From Actinomycetota bacterium (lineage in GTDB: Bacteria; Actinomycetota; Thermoleophilia; Gaiellales; Gaiellaceae), in the NCBI GenBank assembly GCA_020029615.1, contig JAIBJO010000006.1, forward strand, positions 1-45,055: a DNA stretch of 45,055 bases, given 5' to 3'. Of this stretch, positions 32,210 to 40,126 are shown in pieces; the first letter of the stretch is position 1, and every line of letters begins with the position of its first letter. The position numbers were made by a program, and so were the translations under genes. The notes under the pieces are model-generated. The model did no database searches, had not been told where the DNA came from, and saw only the letters and a program-made list of their open reading frames with translations.

Positions 32210-32839
32210 GTGGAGGTCGTCAAGATCACCCCTCGGCTCTGGCGCTGGACGGGCTACCACGAGGAGTGGAAGCAGGACGTCGGGTGCGTGTACTTCGAGA
32301 CGGAAGACGACGGTATCGTCCTCGTCGACCCGCTCGTCCCACCCGAGGAGCCCGAACGCTTCCTGGGCACTCTCGACAGCGAGGTCGCCGCCAGCCCCGT
32401 CCACGTGCTGGTGACGATCTTCTGGCACACGCGGAGCGCCGCTGCGCTCGTCGAGCGCTACGGCGCTCACGTCTGGGCCCCGACCACGGCGCGGGCGGCC
32501 GTAGCGCGCAGAGCGAGGGTCGTCACGGATGTGTTCCGGCCTGGAGACGAGCTTCCAGGTGGGGTCCAGGCGTTTCCAACGGCGCGGCGCACGGAAGTCG
32601 TGTACTGGATCCCCTCGCAAGCCAGCCTCGTCCCGGGCGACGTGCTGCTCGGAGACGAGCACGGCGGCGTTCGACTGTGCCCGGAGTCCTGGCTTCCGGA
32701 CGGGACGAAGCGCAGCCACCTCGCCTCCTCGCTCACGCCGCTCCTCGACCTCCCGATCGAGCGCATCCTCGTGTCGCACGGCGAGCCCGTTCTCCAAGAC
32801 GGCCACGCCGTGCTCGCGACCGCCCTGGACGCCGCATAG
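32210..32839 (+). CDS. MBL-fold-like protein with degenerate metal site
   Basis: A 209-residue protein whose strand order resembles metallo-beta-lactamase-fold hydrolases: CVYFETEDDGIVLVDPLVPP, VLVTIFWHTRSAAALVERYG at the usual HxHxDH position, YWIPSQASLVPGDVLLGD and ILVSHGEPVL. Only one His remains in the HxHxDH segment, so canonical two-zinc binding is unlikely. It may be a non-catalytic or single-metal member. The GTG start follows a -10 box by 6 nt. LemA begins 12 bp downstream but has its own box. Confidence 0.68.
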   Translation: MEVVKITPRLWRWTGYHEEWKQDVGCVYFETEDDGIVLVDPLVPPEEPERFLGTLDSEVAASPVHVLVTIFWHTRSAAALVERYGAHVWAPTTARAAVARRARVVTDVFRPGDELPGGVQAFPTARRTEVVYWIPSQASLVPGDVLLGDEHGGVRLCPESWLPDGTKRSHLASSLTPLLDLPIERILVSHGEPVLQDGHAVLATALDAA

Positions 32840-32842
32840 ACT
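32837..32842 (+). promoter_or_regulatory. -10 box TAGACT, probable leaderless promoter of lemA
   Basis: TAGACT overlaps the TAG stop of the MBL-like gene and ends 9 nt before the lemA GTG (32852). Confidence 0.45.
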
Positions 32843-32851
32843 CGAAACTCC

Positions 32852-33412
32852 GTGCTCTGGCTCTGGATCGCCATCGGCGTCGTCGTCGTCTTCGGAGTCG
32901 TGGTCGCCCTGGGGTACAACCGGCTCGTCCGCCTGCGGAACGAGGCCGACACAGGCTGGGCGAACATCGACGTCCAGCTCCAGCGGCGCGCAGACTTGAT
33001 CCCGAACCTGGTCGAGGCGGTTCGAGGCTACGCGGCCCACGAGCGGGGAGTGTTCGACGAAGTGACCCGGGCGCGCGCGGCGCTCCAGCACGCGGGCACG
33101 CCGGGTGCTGCGGCCGAGGCAAACGAGGGACTGAGCGTCGCGCTCGGACGCCTGTTCGCCGTCGCCGAGGCATACCCTGACCTCAAGGCATCGGAGAACT
33201 TCCTCCAGTTGCAGGACGACCTCACCGACACGGAGGACAAGATCAGCGCCGCCCGCCGCTACTACAACTCGACCGTGATGCACTTCAACACGGCGATCCA
33301 GAGCATCCCGTGGCTGGTCGTCGCCAGACCGCTCGGGTTTCGGGACAAGGAGTTCTTCTCGGCCGACGGCGACACGGCGCCGCCCCAGGTCTCGTTCTCC
33401 GCCGCGACGTGA
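32852..33412 (+). CDS. lemA: LemA family protein
   Basis: A 186-residue membrane protein with one N-terminal transmembrane helix (LWIAIGVVVVFGVVVALGY) and the family motif YNRLVRLRNEADTGWANIDVQLQRRADLIPNLVEAVRGYAAHE. It then forms a helical bundle ending in ARRYYNSTVMHFNTAIQSIP and FRDKEFF. LemA usually accompanies the membrane protease HtpX, here overlapping by 4 bp (GTGA), and probably forms a scaffold or adaptor for it. Confidence 0.93.
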   Translation: MLWLWIAIGVVVVFGVVVALGYNRLVRLRNEADTGWANIDVQLQRRADLIPNLVEAVRGYAAHERGVFDEVTRARAALQHAGTPGAAAEANEGLSVALGRLFAVAEAYPDLKASENFLQLQDDLTDTEDKISAARRYYNSTVMHFNTAIQSIPWLVVARPLGFRDKEFFSADGDTAPPQVSFSAAT

Positions 33413-34365
33413 CCCTGCAGGAGCAGATCCGCTCCAACCGCTTCCGGAGCAGCATCGTCGTCCTCGGCTTCGTCGTGCTCCTGCTCGTGATCGCAGGGTT
33501 GATCGGGTTGGCGCTCGACGTCTCGCTCGGCGCCGTCGCCATCGCGATTGCCTTGGTCTACGCAGTCTTCGCGCTCGTTCGCTCGCGGAGCATGATCGCC
33601 GGGATGACGCGAGCGAAGGCGCTCGGCGAGAAGGAGCTGGAGCCGCTGCGTCGCATCGTCGAGAACGTGTCGATCGGCGCCGGGCTTCCCGTCACGCCGG
33701 AGCTCCGCATCGTCGACGACCCGGCGCCGAACGCGTTCGCGGCCGGCCTGCGCCCGGAGACGAGCTACGTCGGCGTGACCGTCGGGCTGCTCCGGGTGAT
33801 GCCGAAGCGCGAGCTCGAGGCCGTGCTGGCCCACGAGGTCTCGCACATCCGCAACCGCGACACGTACCTGATGACGATGGCCACCGTCTTCGCAGGGGTC
33901 ATCGCGCTCATCGCGGACATCGGCTTTCGCTCGATCGCCTACGGGGGACGCTCGCGAAAGACCGGAGGGCTCGTCGCGGTGCTCGCGGTCGTGGGCTTCG
34001 TCCTCGCGCCGTATGCGGCTCTCCTTCTCCGAATGAGCCTGTCGAGACGTCGCGAGTACCTCGCAGACGCGGGAGCCGCCGAGATCCTCTCGGACCCCGA
34101 GGCGATGGCGCTTGCGCTTCGCCGGCTCGAGCTCGACTCGACGTCGATCCGCTACGCGGACGCGTCGACGGCACACCTCTGGGTCGAGAGCCCGACCGAC
34201 CGCGTCGACTCCGAACGGCGTGGCGTGCTCGCCATGTCCGGCCTGTTCAACACTCATCCGGCGCTTCCGGACCGCATCGGCGCGCTCGAGGAGGCGGGGG
34301 GATTCCGGCTTCCAGAGCGCCTTTCAGACGATCAGCCGTTCGCTGCCGAACTTGGACTAATGTAG
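33409..34365 (+). CDS. htpX: HtpX-like M48 membrane zinc protease
   Basis: A 318-residue membrane protease for quality control of misfolded membrane proteins. Two N-terminal membrane helices (SIVVLGFVVLLLVIAGLIGL, AVAIAIALVYAVFALV) precede the catalytic motif ELEAVLAHEVSHIRNRDTYL (HExxH). Further helices follow (TVFAGVIALIADIG, VLAVVGFVLAPYAALLL), then RRREYLADAGAAE, which supplies the third zinc ligand Glu. All catalytic elements are intact. GTG 33409 overlaps the lemA stop. Expression is likely coupled to LemA. Confidence 0.93.
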   Translation: MTLQEQIRSNRFRSSIVVLGFVVLLLVIAGLIGLALDVSLGAVAIAIALVYAVFALVRSRSMIAGMTRAKALGEKELEPLRRIVENVSIGAGLPVTPELRIVDDPAPNAFAAGLRPETSYVGVTVGLLRVMPKRELEAVLAHEVSHIRNRDTYLMTMATVFAGVIALIADIGFRSIAYGGRSRKTGGLVAVLAVVGFVLAPYAALLLRMSLSRRREYLADAGAAEILSDPEAMALALRRLELDSTSIRYADASTAHLWVESPTDRVDSERRGVLAMSGLFNTHPALPDRIGALEEAGGFRLPERLSDDQPFAAELGLM

Positions 34366-34443
34366 GGGGTCGGCCGAGCGAGCTGAGAGGGGAAGGATTT
34401 CGGATTCAGCTAAACCGGCATTCGGGTCGATAAAGGACGTGCC

Positions 34444-37254
34444 GTGAAAGGACTCCGCATCGGCCGACGCCGTGCGCGCGCGAACGGGCTTCCCAGCTCG
34501 CCACTCGAGCTTGCCCTGATCCCCGCGCTCTCCGAGGAGCGCTGGCACCTTCCGGATCGCTTCAACTTCACGCGCGACGTGGTGGAGGCGCTCGCGAGCG
34601 ACCACAAGCGCCGGGCCTTGACGTTCCTGGGCAAGGACGGCGTCATCGAGCCGCGAACGTTCATGCAGATCTCCGAGGGCGCTTCTCGCTGGGCGGCGAC
34701 TCTCCGTGAGCACGGTATCCAGCCCGAGGACCGTGTCGTCGTCCTTGCAGGGAGCGGTCTCGAGTGGCTCGAGGTGATGCTCGGCGTCATCAAGGTGGGC
34801 GCAGTCGCGGTCCCGTGCTCACCCGGGCTGTCGGCTCAGGCGCTCGAGGTTCGCGTCTCCTCGACCGAGGCGGCGCTCATCGTCGCCGAGCACTCGTGCC
34901 AGGCCGCGATCACGCAGATGTCCTACGAGCCCGACGTCCACTATCTCGATGAGGGCCGCCACCGCCGCTCGTCGGACGTCCCCGACGACTCGCCCACCCA
35001 CGACACGTCGTCACGGGACCTCGCATTCATCCTCTCGACCCCGGGCACGGGCGGCGCGCCGAAGCAGGTCGCCCATACGCATGGATCGGTGTTTGCAACG
35101 CGGGTCGCCGCCGAGCACTGGCTCGACGCCGGCCGCGGCGACGCCGTCTGGTGCACGGCACCACCTGACTCTCCACACGCCGTGTGGAGCGCGCTCGTCG
35201 GACCCTGGTCTCGCGGTGCCGAGGTCGTGCTCCACCAGGGCGAGTTCGATCCACTCGAGCGACTCGACCTGCTGTACCGCCTAGGCCCGACGATCCTGTG
35301 CCAGTCTCCCGCCGAGTACCGCGCGCTCGCCGAGCTCCGCGAGCTCGAGCGGTTCCGGTCACCGCGCCTCCGCCGGCTCGTGTCGACCGGCGACCATCTG
35401 GAGCCGGACCTCATCGCGACGTTCGAGGAGCGGTGGGGGATGACGATCCACGACGGGTACGGCCAGGCCGAGACCAACGTGGTCGTCGCCAACGGCGCCG
35501 AAGCCGGGTTCAAGCCTGGATCCCTGGGACGCGCACTCCCGGGCCATCACGTCGCGATCATCGACGGCGAGGGCGACGAACTACCCGTCGGCATCGAGGG
35601 AGACCTCGCGGTGCGCGGACGCCCACCGACGCTGTTCGCCGGCTACTGGGAGTCCACGGACGAGACGAAGAGCGCGTTTCGTGGGGACTGGTACTTGACC
35701 GGCGACGTCGCCGTCGAAGACGAGGACGGCTTCTTCTGGTTCGTCGGTCGTGCGGAGGACGTCATCACGAGCCGAGGCCGTACGTTCGGTCCGTTCGAGG
35801 TCGAGCGCGTCCTGCGCGGCCACGAAGCGACCGTGGCGAGCGCGGTCATCGGGCTTCGCGACCTCCAACGGGGAGGTCAGTTCGTCCGAGCGTACGTCGT
35901 TCCACGGCCCGGAGACGAGGGCTCGGAGCAGCTCGAGGCCGAACTGCGCCAGTTCGTGGGGCAGGCACTCCCCGAGCAGCTCGTCCCGCGAGAGATCGTC
36001 TTTGTCGAGGAGATCCCCACTCTCGGGGGCAAGGTCAGCCGCCACCTCCTTCGCGAGCGGCCTGTCGGCGGACGCCCGTTGTGGGAGCTTCCCCCGACAT
36101 CCGAGCCGGAAGCGGAGGCTCCGCCGCTCACGCCCACGCCTCCGCCCGCCGCTGCGCCGCCTACTCCTCTCCCCGCGCCGCCCGTCGTCGCCGAGGCGGC
36201 GCCGGTCGTTGCGCCCGAACCGCTCGAGCCCACTCTCGTGCCCCCTCCGGCGCCCGCGCTCGCCGAGGCTGCCCCGATCCCGGAGCGAGAGCCCGATTCC
36301 GAGCCGGAGCCGGAGCCGGTCAAGGCGGCCGAGCCAGATCCCGTCGTCGTACCAGCGCCGGAGCCGACCGCCGTCACACAGCCGGGCCCGGAGCCCGTCG
36401 TCGTCCGCGAGCCGGAGCCGGTCGTCGAAGCCATGCCTGTGGCAGAGCCCGATCCCGAGCCTGCGGTCGCAGCAGAGGCGGTCGACGAGCCCGAGCCGGT
36501 CGCTGCAGCGGAGCCGGAAGCGGGGCTGGAGCCCGAGCCGGAGCCGGAGCCGATCTCGGCACCGGCGACCACTTCCGGGGCCGCGCCGGCGCCGGAGCCG
36601 ACGCACCGGCCCGAGTTCACCGTCATCTCGACGCCCGAGCCCGAGACGTTGCCCGACTACGTCGTCGAGTCATCGTCCGAGGCCCCGCCCGTCGCTCCGC
36701 CGGCGCCCGAGCCCGTGACGTCAGCTCCGGAGCCTCTTCCCGACTTCGTCATCCAGCCCGAGGCAGGGTCAGCCCGGTCAGCGCCACCGCCTCTCCCCGA
36801 GCCGGAGCCCGAGCCGGAGCTCGGCCCGCTCCCGGACTACGTCGTCGACCCCACTCGACCTCCGGAGTCGAGACCCAGCCACGACCACCTGCGCCCGGCC
36901 GCAGAAGCGCCGAGGACCTTCCTCGAAGTCGCCCCGGACACGGGGTCAGGCGACCCTCCGAGCGGCCTCTACTTCCCACCCGTCACGAGCTTTCCCACTC
37001 CTCGCGAGGATGCCGACGAGGGAGACCACGGGCGCGAGCCGCCGAGGCCGTCGCGGCGACGACCCGCGCCCGAGACCGGCAAGACGAAGCGCGGCAAGTC
37101 CGGCGCGGCAGAGCCGGGCGACGAGGCGGAGGAGGTCAGCTGGATGGCAGGCCTGTCGAACCGGCTCAGCGCGTACAGCCTCGCCGAGGAGGAGGCGTCC
37201 TCGGCCGGCGAGCCGGACGAGGAAAAGCCGAAGGACGCCGAGACCGGCAGCTGA
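34444..37254 (+). CDS. Acyl-CoA-synthetase-like enzyme fused to a ~390-residue Pro/Glu-rich tail
   Basis: A 936-residue protein, far longer than the usual ~500-550. Residues about 20-540 are an ANL-superfamily adenylating enzyme related to benzoate/medium-chain acyl-CoA ligases. FILSTPGTGGAPKQVAHTHG is the phosphate loop (K207), YGQAET is motif A5, GDWYLTGDVA is A7, FVGRAEDVITSRGRTFGPFEVE is A8 and IPTLGGKVSRHLL carries the catalytic Lys530. Residues about 547-936 are low-complexity, rich in Pro, Glu and Ala, with EPEPEP runs and three LPDYVV/LPDFVI segments at 736, 765 and 796. The C-terminus turns charged (SWMAGLSNRLSAYSLAEEEA). AAAGGA precedes the GTG. Confidence 0.85.
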   Translation: MKGLRIGRRRARANGLPSSPLELALIPALSEERWHLPDRFNFTRDVVEALASDHKRRALTFLGKDGVIEPRTFMQISEGASRWAATLREHGIQPEDRVVVLAGSGLEWLEVMLGVIKVGAVAVPCSPGLSAQALEVRVSSTEAALIVAEHSCQAAITQMSYEPDVHYLDEGRHRRSSDVPDDSPTHDTSSRDLAFILSTPGTGGAPKQVAHTHGSVFATRVAAEHWLDAGRGDAVWCTAPPDSPHAVWSALVGPWSRGAEVVLHQGEFDPLERLDLLYRLGPTILCQSPAEYRALAELRELERFRSPRLRRLVSTGDHLEPDLIATFEERWGMTIHDGYGQAETNVVVANGAEAGFKPGSLGRALPGHHVAIIDGEGDELPVGIEGDLAVRGRPPTLFAGYWESTDETKSAFRGDWYLTGDVAVEDEDGFFWFVGRAEDVITSRGRTFGPFEVERVLRGHEATVASAVIGLRDLQRGGQFVRAYVVPRPGDEGSEQLEAELRQFVGQALPEQLVPREIVFVEEIPTLGGKVSRHLLRERPVGGRPLWELPPTSEPEAEAPPLTPTPPPAAAPPTPLPAPPVVAEAAPVVAPEPLEPTLVPPPAPALAEAAPIPEREPDSEPEPEPVKAAEPDPVVVPAPEPTAVTQPGPEPVVVREPEPVVEAMPVAEPDPEPAVAAEAVDEPEPVAAAEPEAGLEPEPEPEPISAPATTSGAAPAPEPTHRPEFTVISTPEPETLPDYVVESSSEAPPVAPPAPEPVTSAPEPLPDFVIQPEAGSARSAPPPLPEPEPEPELGPLPDYVVDPTRPPESRPSHDHLRPAAEAPRTFLEVAPDTGSGDPPSGLYFPPVTSFPTPREDADEGDHGREPPRPSRRRPAPETGKTKRGKSGAAEPGDEAEEVSWMAGLSNRLSAYSLAEEEASSAGEPDEEKPKDAETGS

Positions 37255-37310
37255 CCTGCCTGCTGACAGCGCCCACTCGCCAGATGCGCGAGATCTTGGC
37301 GTCGATCATC

Positions 37311-37316
37311 TAGCCT
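37311..37316 (+). promoter_or_regulatory. -10-like box TAGCCT, possible leaderless promoter
   Basis: TAGCCT ends 6 nt before GTG 37323 of a small gene; no SD is visible. Confidence 0.35.
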
Positions 37317-37322
37317 GCACGC

Positions 37323-37535
37323 GTGACCGACCAGGCGGCGGTGAGTCTGCTGCGCTGGCTGCGCCGGCAACTCCGCCAGCCGACGCCTCAACGCGAGCAT
37401 CTCGAGGCGGCCGTCGCCAACGACGACCCCGTCGAGGCACGCCGGCTCGTCGCGCTCATCCCGTTCACCGCCGCACAACGGCGCCACGTCGAGAGCCTGA
37501 TCTCGCGCTGGGAGGAGGGGCGTGCCGGGACCTGA
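37323..37535 (+). CDS. Small hypothetical protein (70 aa)
   Basis: A basic, helical 70-residue protein with no recognised domain: LLRWLRRQLRQP, then HLEAAVANDDPVEARRLVALIP and RRHVESLISRWEEGRAG. There is no signal or membrane segment. It overlaps the NTF2-like gene by 14 bp in another frame, consistent with an operon of the two. Codon use matches its neighbours, supporting a real gene. Confidence 0.55.
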   Translation: MTDQAAVSLLRWLRRQLRQPTPQREHLEAAVANDDPVEARRLVALIPFTAAQRRHVESLISRWEEGRAGT

Positions 37536-37917
37536 GAACGAGGCGATCGTGAGGCGCATCTTCGGCGCCTTCGACCGCAAGGAGGGCCTCGCTCTTCGTG
37601 GGCTCTTCGCGGACGACGCCGTCTGGTCCGTGTCCGGCGGAGGAGCGATGGCGGGAACGTATCGTGGCCGCGAGGCGATCTTCCGCTTCCTCGCGAAGCT
37701 GCCGAAGGAGACGGATGGAACGTACGGCTCGGAGCTGATCGACGTGCTCACGAGCGAGCACCGAGCTGCCGCCCTCTATCGGGCGCGCGGCTCGCGGCGT
37801 GGTCGGACGCTCGAGCTCGACCAGGTGCTGCTCTTCACGATCGAAGGCGGCCTCGTTCGCGAGGTGCTCGCGCTACCGAGCGACCCTGGCGCCTTCGAGG
37901 CGTTCTGGGCGCCCTAG
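37522..37917 (+). CDS. NTF2-like/SnoaL-like protein
   Basis: A 131-residue cone-fold protein: NEAIVRRIFGAFDRKEGLALRGLFADDAVWSVSGGG, then YRGREAIFRFLAKLP, then the strands AALYRARGSRRGRTLELDQVLLFTIEGGLVREVLAL and the C-terminal AFEAFWAP. The family includes ketosteroid isomerase-like enzymes and polyketide cyclases, but most members are of unknown role. The GTG start lies within the end of the preceding small gene. It converges on the amidase with one base between stops. Confidence 0.82.
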   Translation: MPGPENEAIVRRIFGAFDRKEGLALRGLFADDAVWSVSGGGAMAGTYRGREAIFRFLAKLPKETDGTYGSELIDVLTSEHRAAALYRARGSRRGRTLELDQVLLFTIEGGLVREVLALPSDPGAFEAFWAP

Positions 37918-37918
37918 G

Positions 37919-39049
37919 CTAGCCACGCTCCCAGGCCAACCCGGCGGCGAGCACCACCTCGTCTCGAGGCGCGACGAGCTGCATGTTCCCGATCGCAAGC
38001 CCGGCCCACCCGGTGAGGTTCACCCAGCGCAGAAAGGACGTGAGCGGGAGCCTTATCTCGAGCTCGCCCGCGTCCTCGTCGGGGAGCTCGATCGCGTAGC
38101 ACGGACTCAGGTAGAGGTCGACCTCGGGCTCGTATCGTCGCCACTCCCCGATGGCCCGGTAGGCGGCCGAGATCTCGTCGGACGTGGCGCGCTGCGCTGC
38201 GTGGAGCTTCTTCCGCATCGCCCGGCCGTACTCGTCCTCACGAGCGGGGAACGTGGCCGCGTGCGACGTCAGTGCCTCGTGCTGGAACTGGGGCCAGGTG
38301 TTCGCCGACGGCTCCGGCACGCGGGTCTCCACGACTCGTGCGCCGAGGCGTTCGAGATCGGCGACCCACTCCTCTGCCGCGTCACTCCGCTCCGTCTCAC
38401 GGCCGTCACCGATTCCAGGCGGCTGCCGCATGAGCCCGACCGTCAGTCCGACGAGCGTCGGCTCGGGAACGAGTCGTTCGGTCAGCACCGACCACATGAG
38501 CGCAACGTCCTCCACCGAGCGCGCCATCGGCCCGACGGTGTCGAGCGTCGGGCAGAGCGGAAACACGCCCTCGACCGAGATGAGTCCCCATTGCGACTTC
38601 AACCCCACAATGTCACAGGCCGCCGCCGGAAGTCGGATCGAGCCGCCGGTGTCCGAGCCCAGCGCAAGGTCACAAAGCCCCGCCGCGAGAGCGGCGCCCG
38701 ACCCGGACGACGAGCCACCGGTCGTCTTTCCGGGCCGGGTCGGGTTGCTACACGTTCCGTACCAGTCGCTCTGCCCGAGCACACTCCAGGCGAACTCCGG
38801 CAGATGCGTCTTGCCGACGAGCACGGCGCCGGCGTGGAGCAGCCGCTGAACTGCGGCGGCGTTCCTGTCAGGGACGTGCTCGGAATAGAGGCCCGAGCCG
38901 TACGTCGTTCGCACGCCGGCCGTGTCAAAGAGATCCTTGACGGCGAGCCTACGCCCAGCGAGAGGCCCGGGGCAGGACTCTCCGGGCTCGACGGTCGAGA
39001 TGAACGCGTTCCAGCGATCCTCGCTGACGGACCGAGAACGCGACGCCAT
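37919..39049 (-). CDS. Amidase signature family protein
   Basis: A 376-residue hydrolase of amides with the Ser-cisSer-Lys triad: Lys in LAVKDLFDTAG, cis-Ser in KTTGGSSSGSGAALAAGL and the nucleophile Ser in GSDTGGSIRLPAAACDIVGLK. It is shorter than typical ~470-residue amidases, with a reduced C-terminal half ending GLAIGNMQLVAPRDEVVLAAGLAWERG, as in a short subfamily. The ATG at 39049 lies 16 bp past the XdhC-type gene, so it is probably the last gene of the cox-type maturation operon. Confidence 0.87.
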   Translation of the reverse strand: MASRSRSVSEDRWNAFISTVEPGESCPGPLAGRRLAVKDLFDTAGVRTTYGSGLYSEHVPDRNAAAVQRLLHAGAVLVGKTHLPEFAWSVLGQSDWYGTCSNPTRPGKTTGGSSSGSGAALAAGLCDLALGSDTGGSIRLPAAACDIVGLKSQWGLISVEGVFPLCPTLDTVGPMARSVEDVALMWSVLTERLVPEPTLVGLTVGLMRQPPGIGDGRETERSDAAEEWVADLERLGARVVETRVPEPSANTWPQFQHEALTSHAATFPAREDEYGRAMRKKLHAAQRATSDEISAAYRAIGEWRRYEPEVDLYLSPCYAIELPDEDAGELEIRLPLTSFLRWVNLTGWAGLAIGNMQLVAPRDEVVLAAGLAWERG

Positions 39050-39065
39050 GCGCTTCCGCCGAGAC

Positions 39066-39815
39066 CTACTCGATCTCCGCGTGGATGCGCTTCTTCGCGT
39101 CTTTCAGGAACCCACCTTCTCGCTGCGCGCGTACCGCCAGGATCTCGGCGAGGATGGAGAGCGCGGTCTCCTCCTGCGTGTCCGCTCCGATGTCGAGGCC
39201 GCAGGGTCCCATGATCCGCTCGAGCGTGGACTCCTCGACACCCGCCTCGAGCAGCCTTTCGCGACGGCGCTCCTGGTTGCGGCGCGAGCCGAGGGCGCCG
39301 ACGTAGAAGGCTTCGGTCTCGAGCGCGCCGATCAGGGCAGGCTCGTCGAACTTGTCGTCGTGCGTAAGGACGACGATCGCCGTCTGGTGGTCGGGCCGGA
39401 CCTGTGCGAGCGCCTCCTGCGGCCACTCGACGATGAGCTCGTCCGCCGAGGGGATCCGCTCCGGCGTCGCGAACTTCGCCCGCGCGTCGGCCACGATCGA
39501 ATGCCAGCCGAGAAGCTTTGCCCCACGACACATCGCCTCGGCCGTGTCGACCGCGCCGTAGACGAGGAGGCGCGGCGGCGGGCCGTACCATTCGGCGAAC
39601 ACCTTCGAGCCGTCGTCCAGCCGGATCAGGTGGTTCCGCCCTCGCCGGATCAGCTCGTCGAACTGCGCAACGGCTTGGTCGAGCCCGTCGCCGACCTGCT
39701 CGCCGGACTCGAGCACCAGCACCTTCGCGCCGGCCTCGTCGCCCTCGATCGCGGTGAAGAGGAGCGCGCGCTCGTTGGACTCACGGAGCTCCGCGAGCCG
39801 GTGGATGAGGCTCAC
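39066..39815 (-). CDS. XdhC-type maturation protein, NAD(P)-binding C-terminal half
   Basis: A 249-residue protein with the XdhC Rossmann domain: LLVYGAVDTAEAMCRGAKLLGWHSIVADAR, RIPSADELIVEWPQEAL, AIVVLTHDDKFDEPALIGAL and the terminal FYVGALGSRRNQERRRERLLEAGV with RIMGPCGLDIGADTQEETALSILAEI. XdhC/CoxF-like proteins protect and insert sulfurated molybdenum cofactor into xanthine-dehydrogenase or CO-dehydrogenase type enzymes. The usual N-terminal part is encoded separately just upstream. The GTG at 39815 overlaps that gene's stop by one base. Confidence 0.88.
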   Translation of the reverse strand: MSLIHRLAELRESNERALLFTAIEGDEAGAKVLVLESGEQVGDGLDQAVAQFDELIRRGRNHLIRLDDGSKVFAEWYGPPPRLLVYGAVDTAEAMCRGAKLLGWHSIVADARAKFATPERIPSADELIVEWPQEALAQVRPDHQTAIVVLTHDDKFDEPALIGALETEAFYVGALGSRRNQERRRERLLEAGVEESTLERIMGPCGLDIGADTQEETALSILAEILAVRAQREGGFLKDAKKRIHAEIE

Positions 39816-40126
39816 TACTCCACCCGCTCGAGGAAGACGTCGATCTCGCCGCCGCACGGAAGCCCCACGCTCCAGGCGAGATCGTCCTCGATGCCGTACG
39901 TGAGGAGCTTCGGCTCGCCGGTCGCCAGCACTTCCCGTGCGTTCTCGAAGACGTCGCTCTCGACACAGCCCCCGGAGACGGAGCCGCACATTTTCCCCGA
40001 CTCGGATATTGCGAGGCTGGCGCCGAGTGGACGCGGCGCGGAGCGCCTGGTGGCAACCACGGTCGCGACGACGACCTTCTCGCCGTTTTCCGTCCAGCGG
40101 TCGATCTCGGGCAGGATCTCTTTCAC
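39815..40126 (-). CDS. XdhC/CoxI N-terminal-domain protein
   Basis: A 103-residue protein corresponding to the N-terminal XdhC_CoxI domain: VVVATVVATRRSAPRPLGASLAI, then MCGSVSGGCVESDVFENAREVL with the conserved GGCVE, then WSVGLPCGGEIDVFLE. The Cys residues in GGCVE and GLPCGG are those proposed to hold molybdenum cofactor in this family. With the next gene it forms a complete two-subunit XdhC. The GTG overlaps the CoxE-like stop (GTGA). Confidence 0.88.
   Translation of the reverse strand: MKEILPEIDRWTENGEKVVVATVVATRRSAPRPLGASLAISESGKMCGSVSGGCVESDVFENAREVLATGEPKLLTYGIEDDLAWSVGLPCGGEIDVFLERVE

Noticed and set aside
36100-37250. Repetitive EP-rich DNA considered as a tandem repeat or a CRISPR-like array
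   Set aside because: Units are irregular in length and sequence, and they stay in frame with the ligase gene; there is no repeat-spacer structure.
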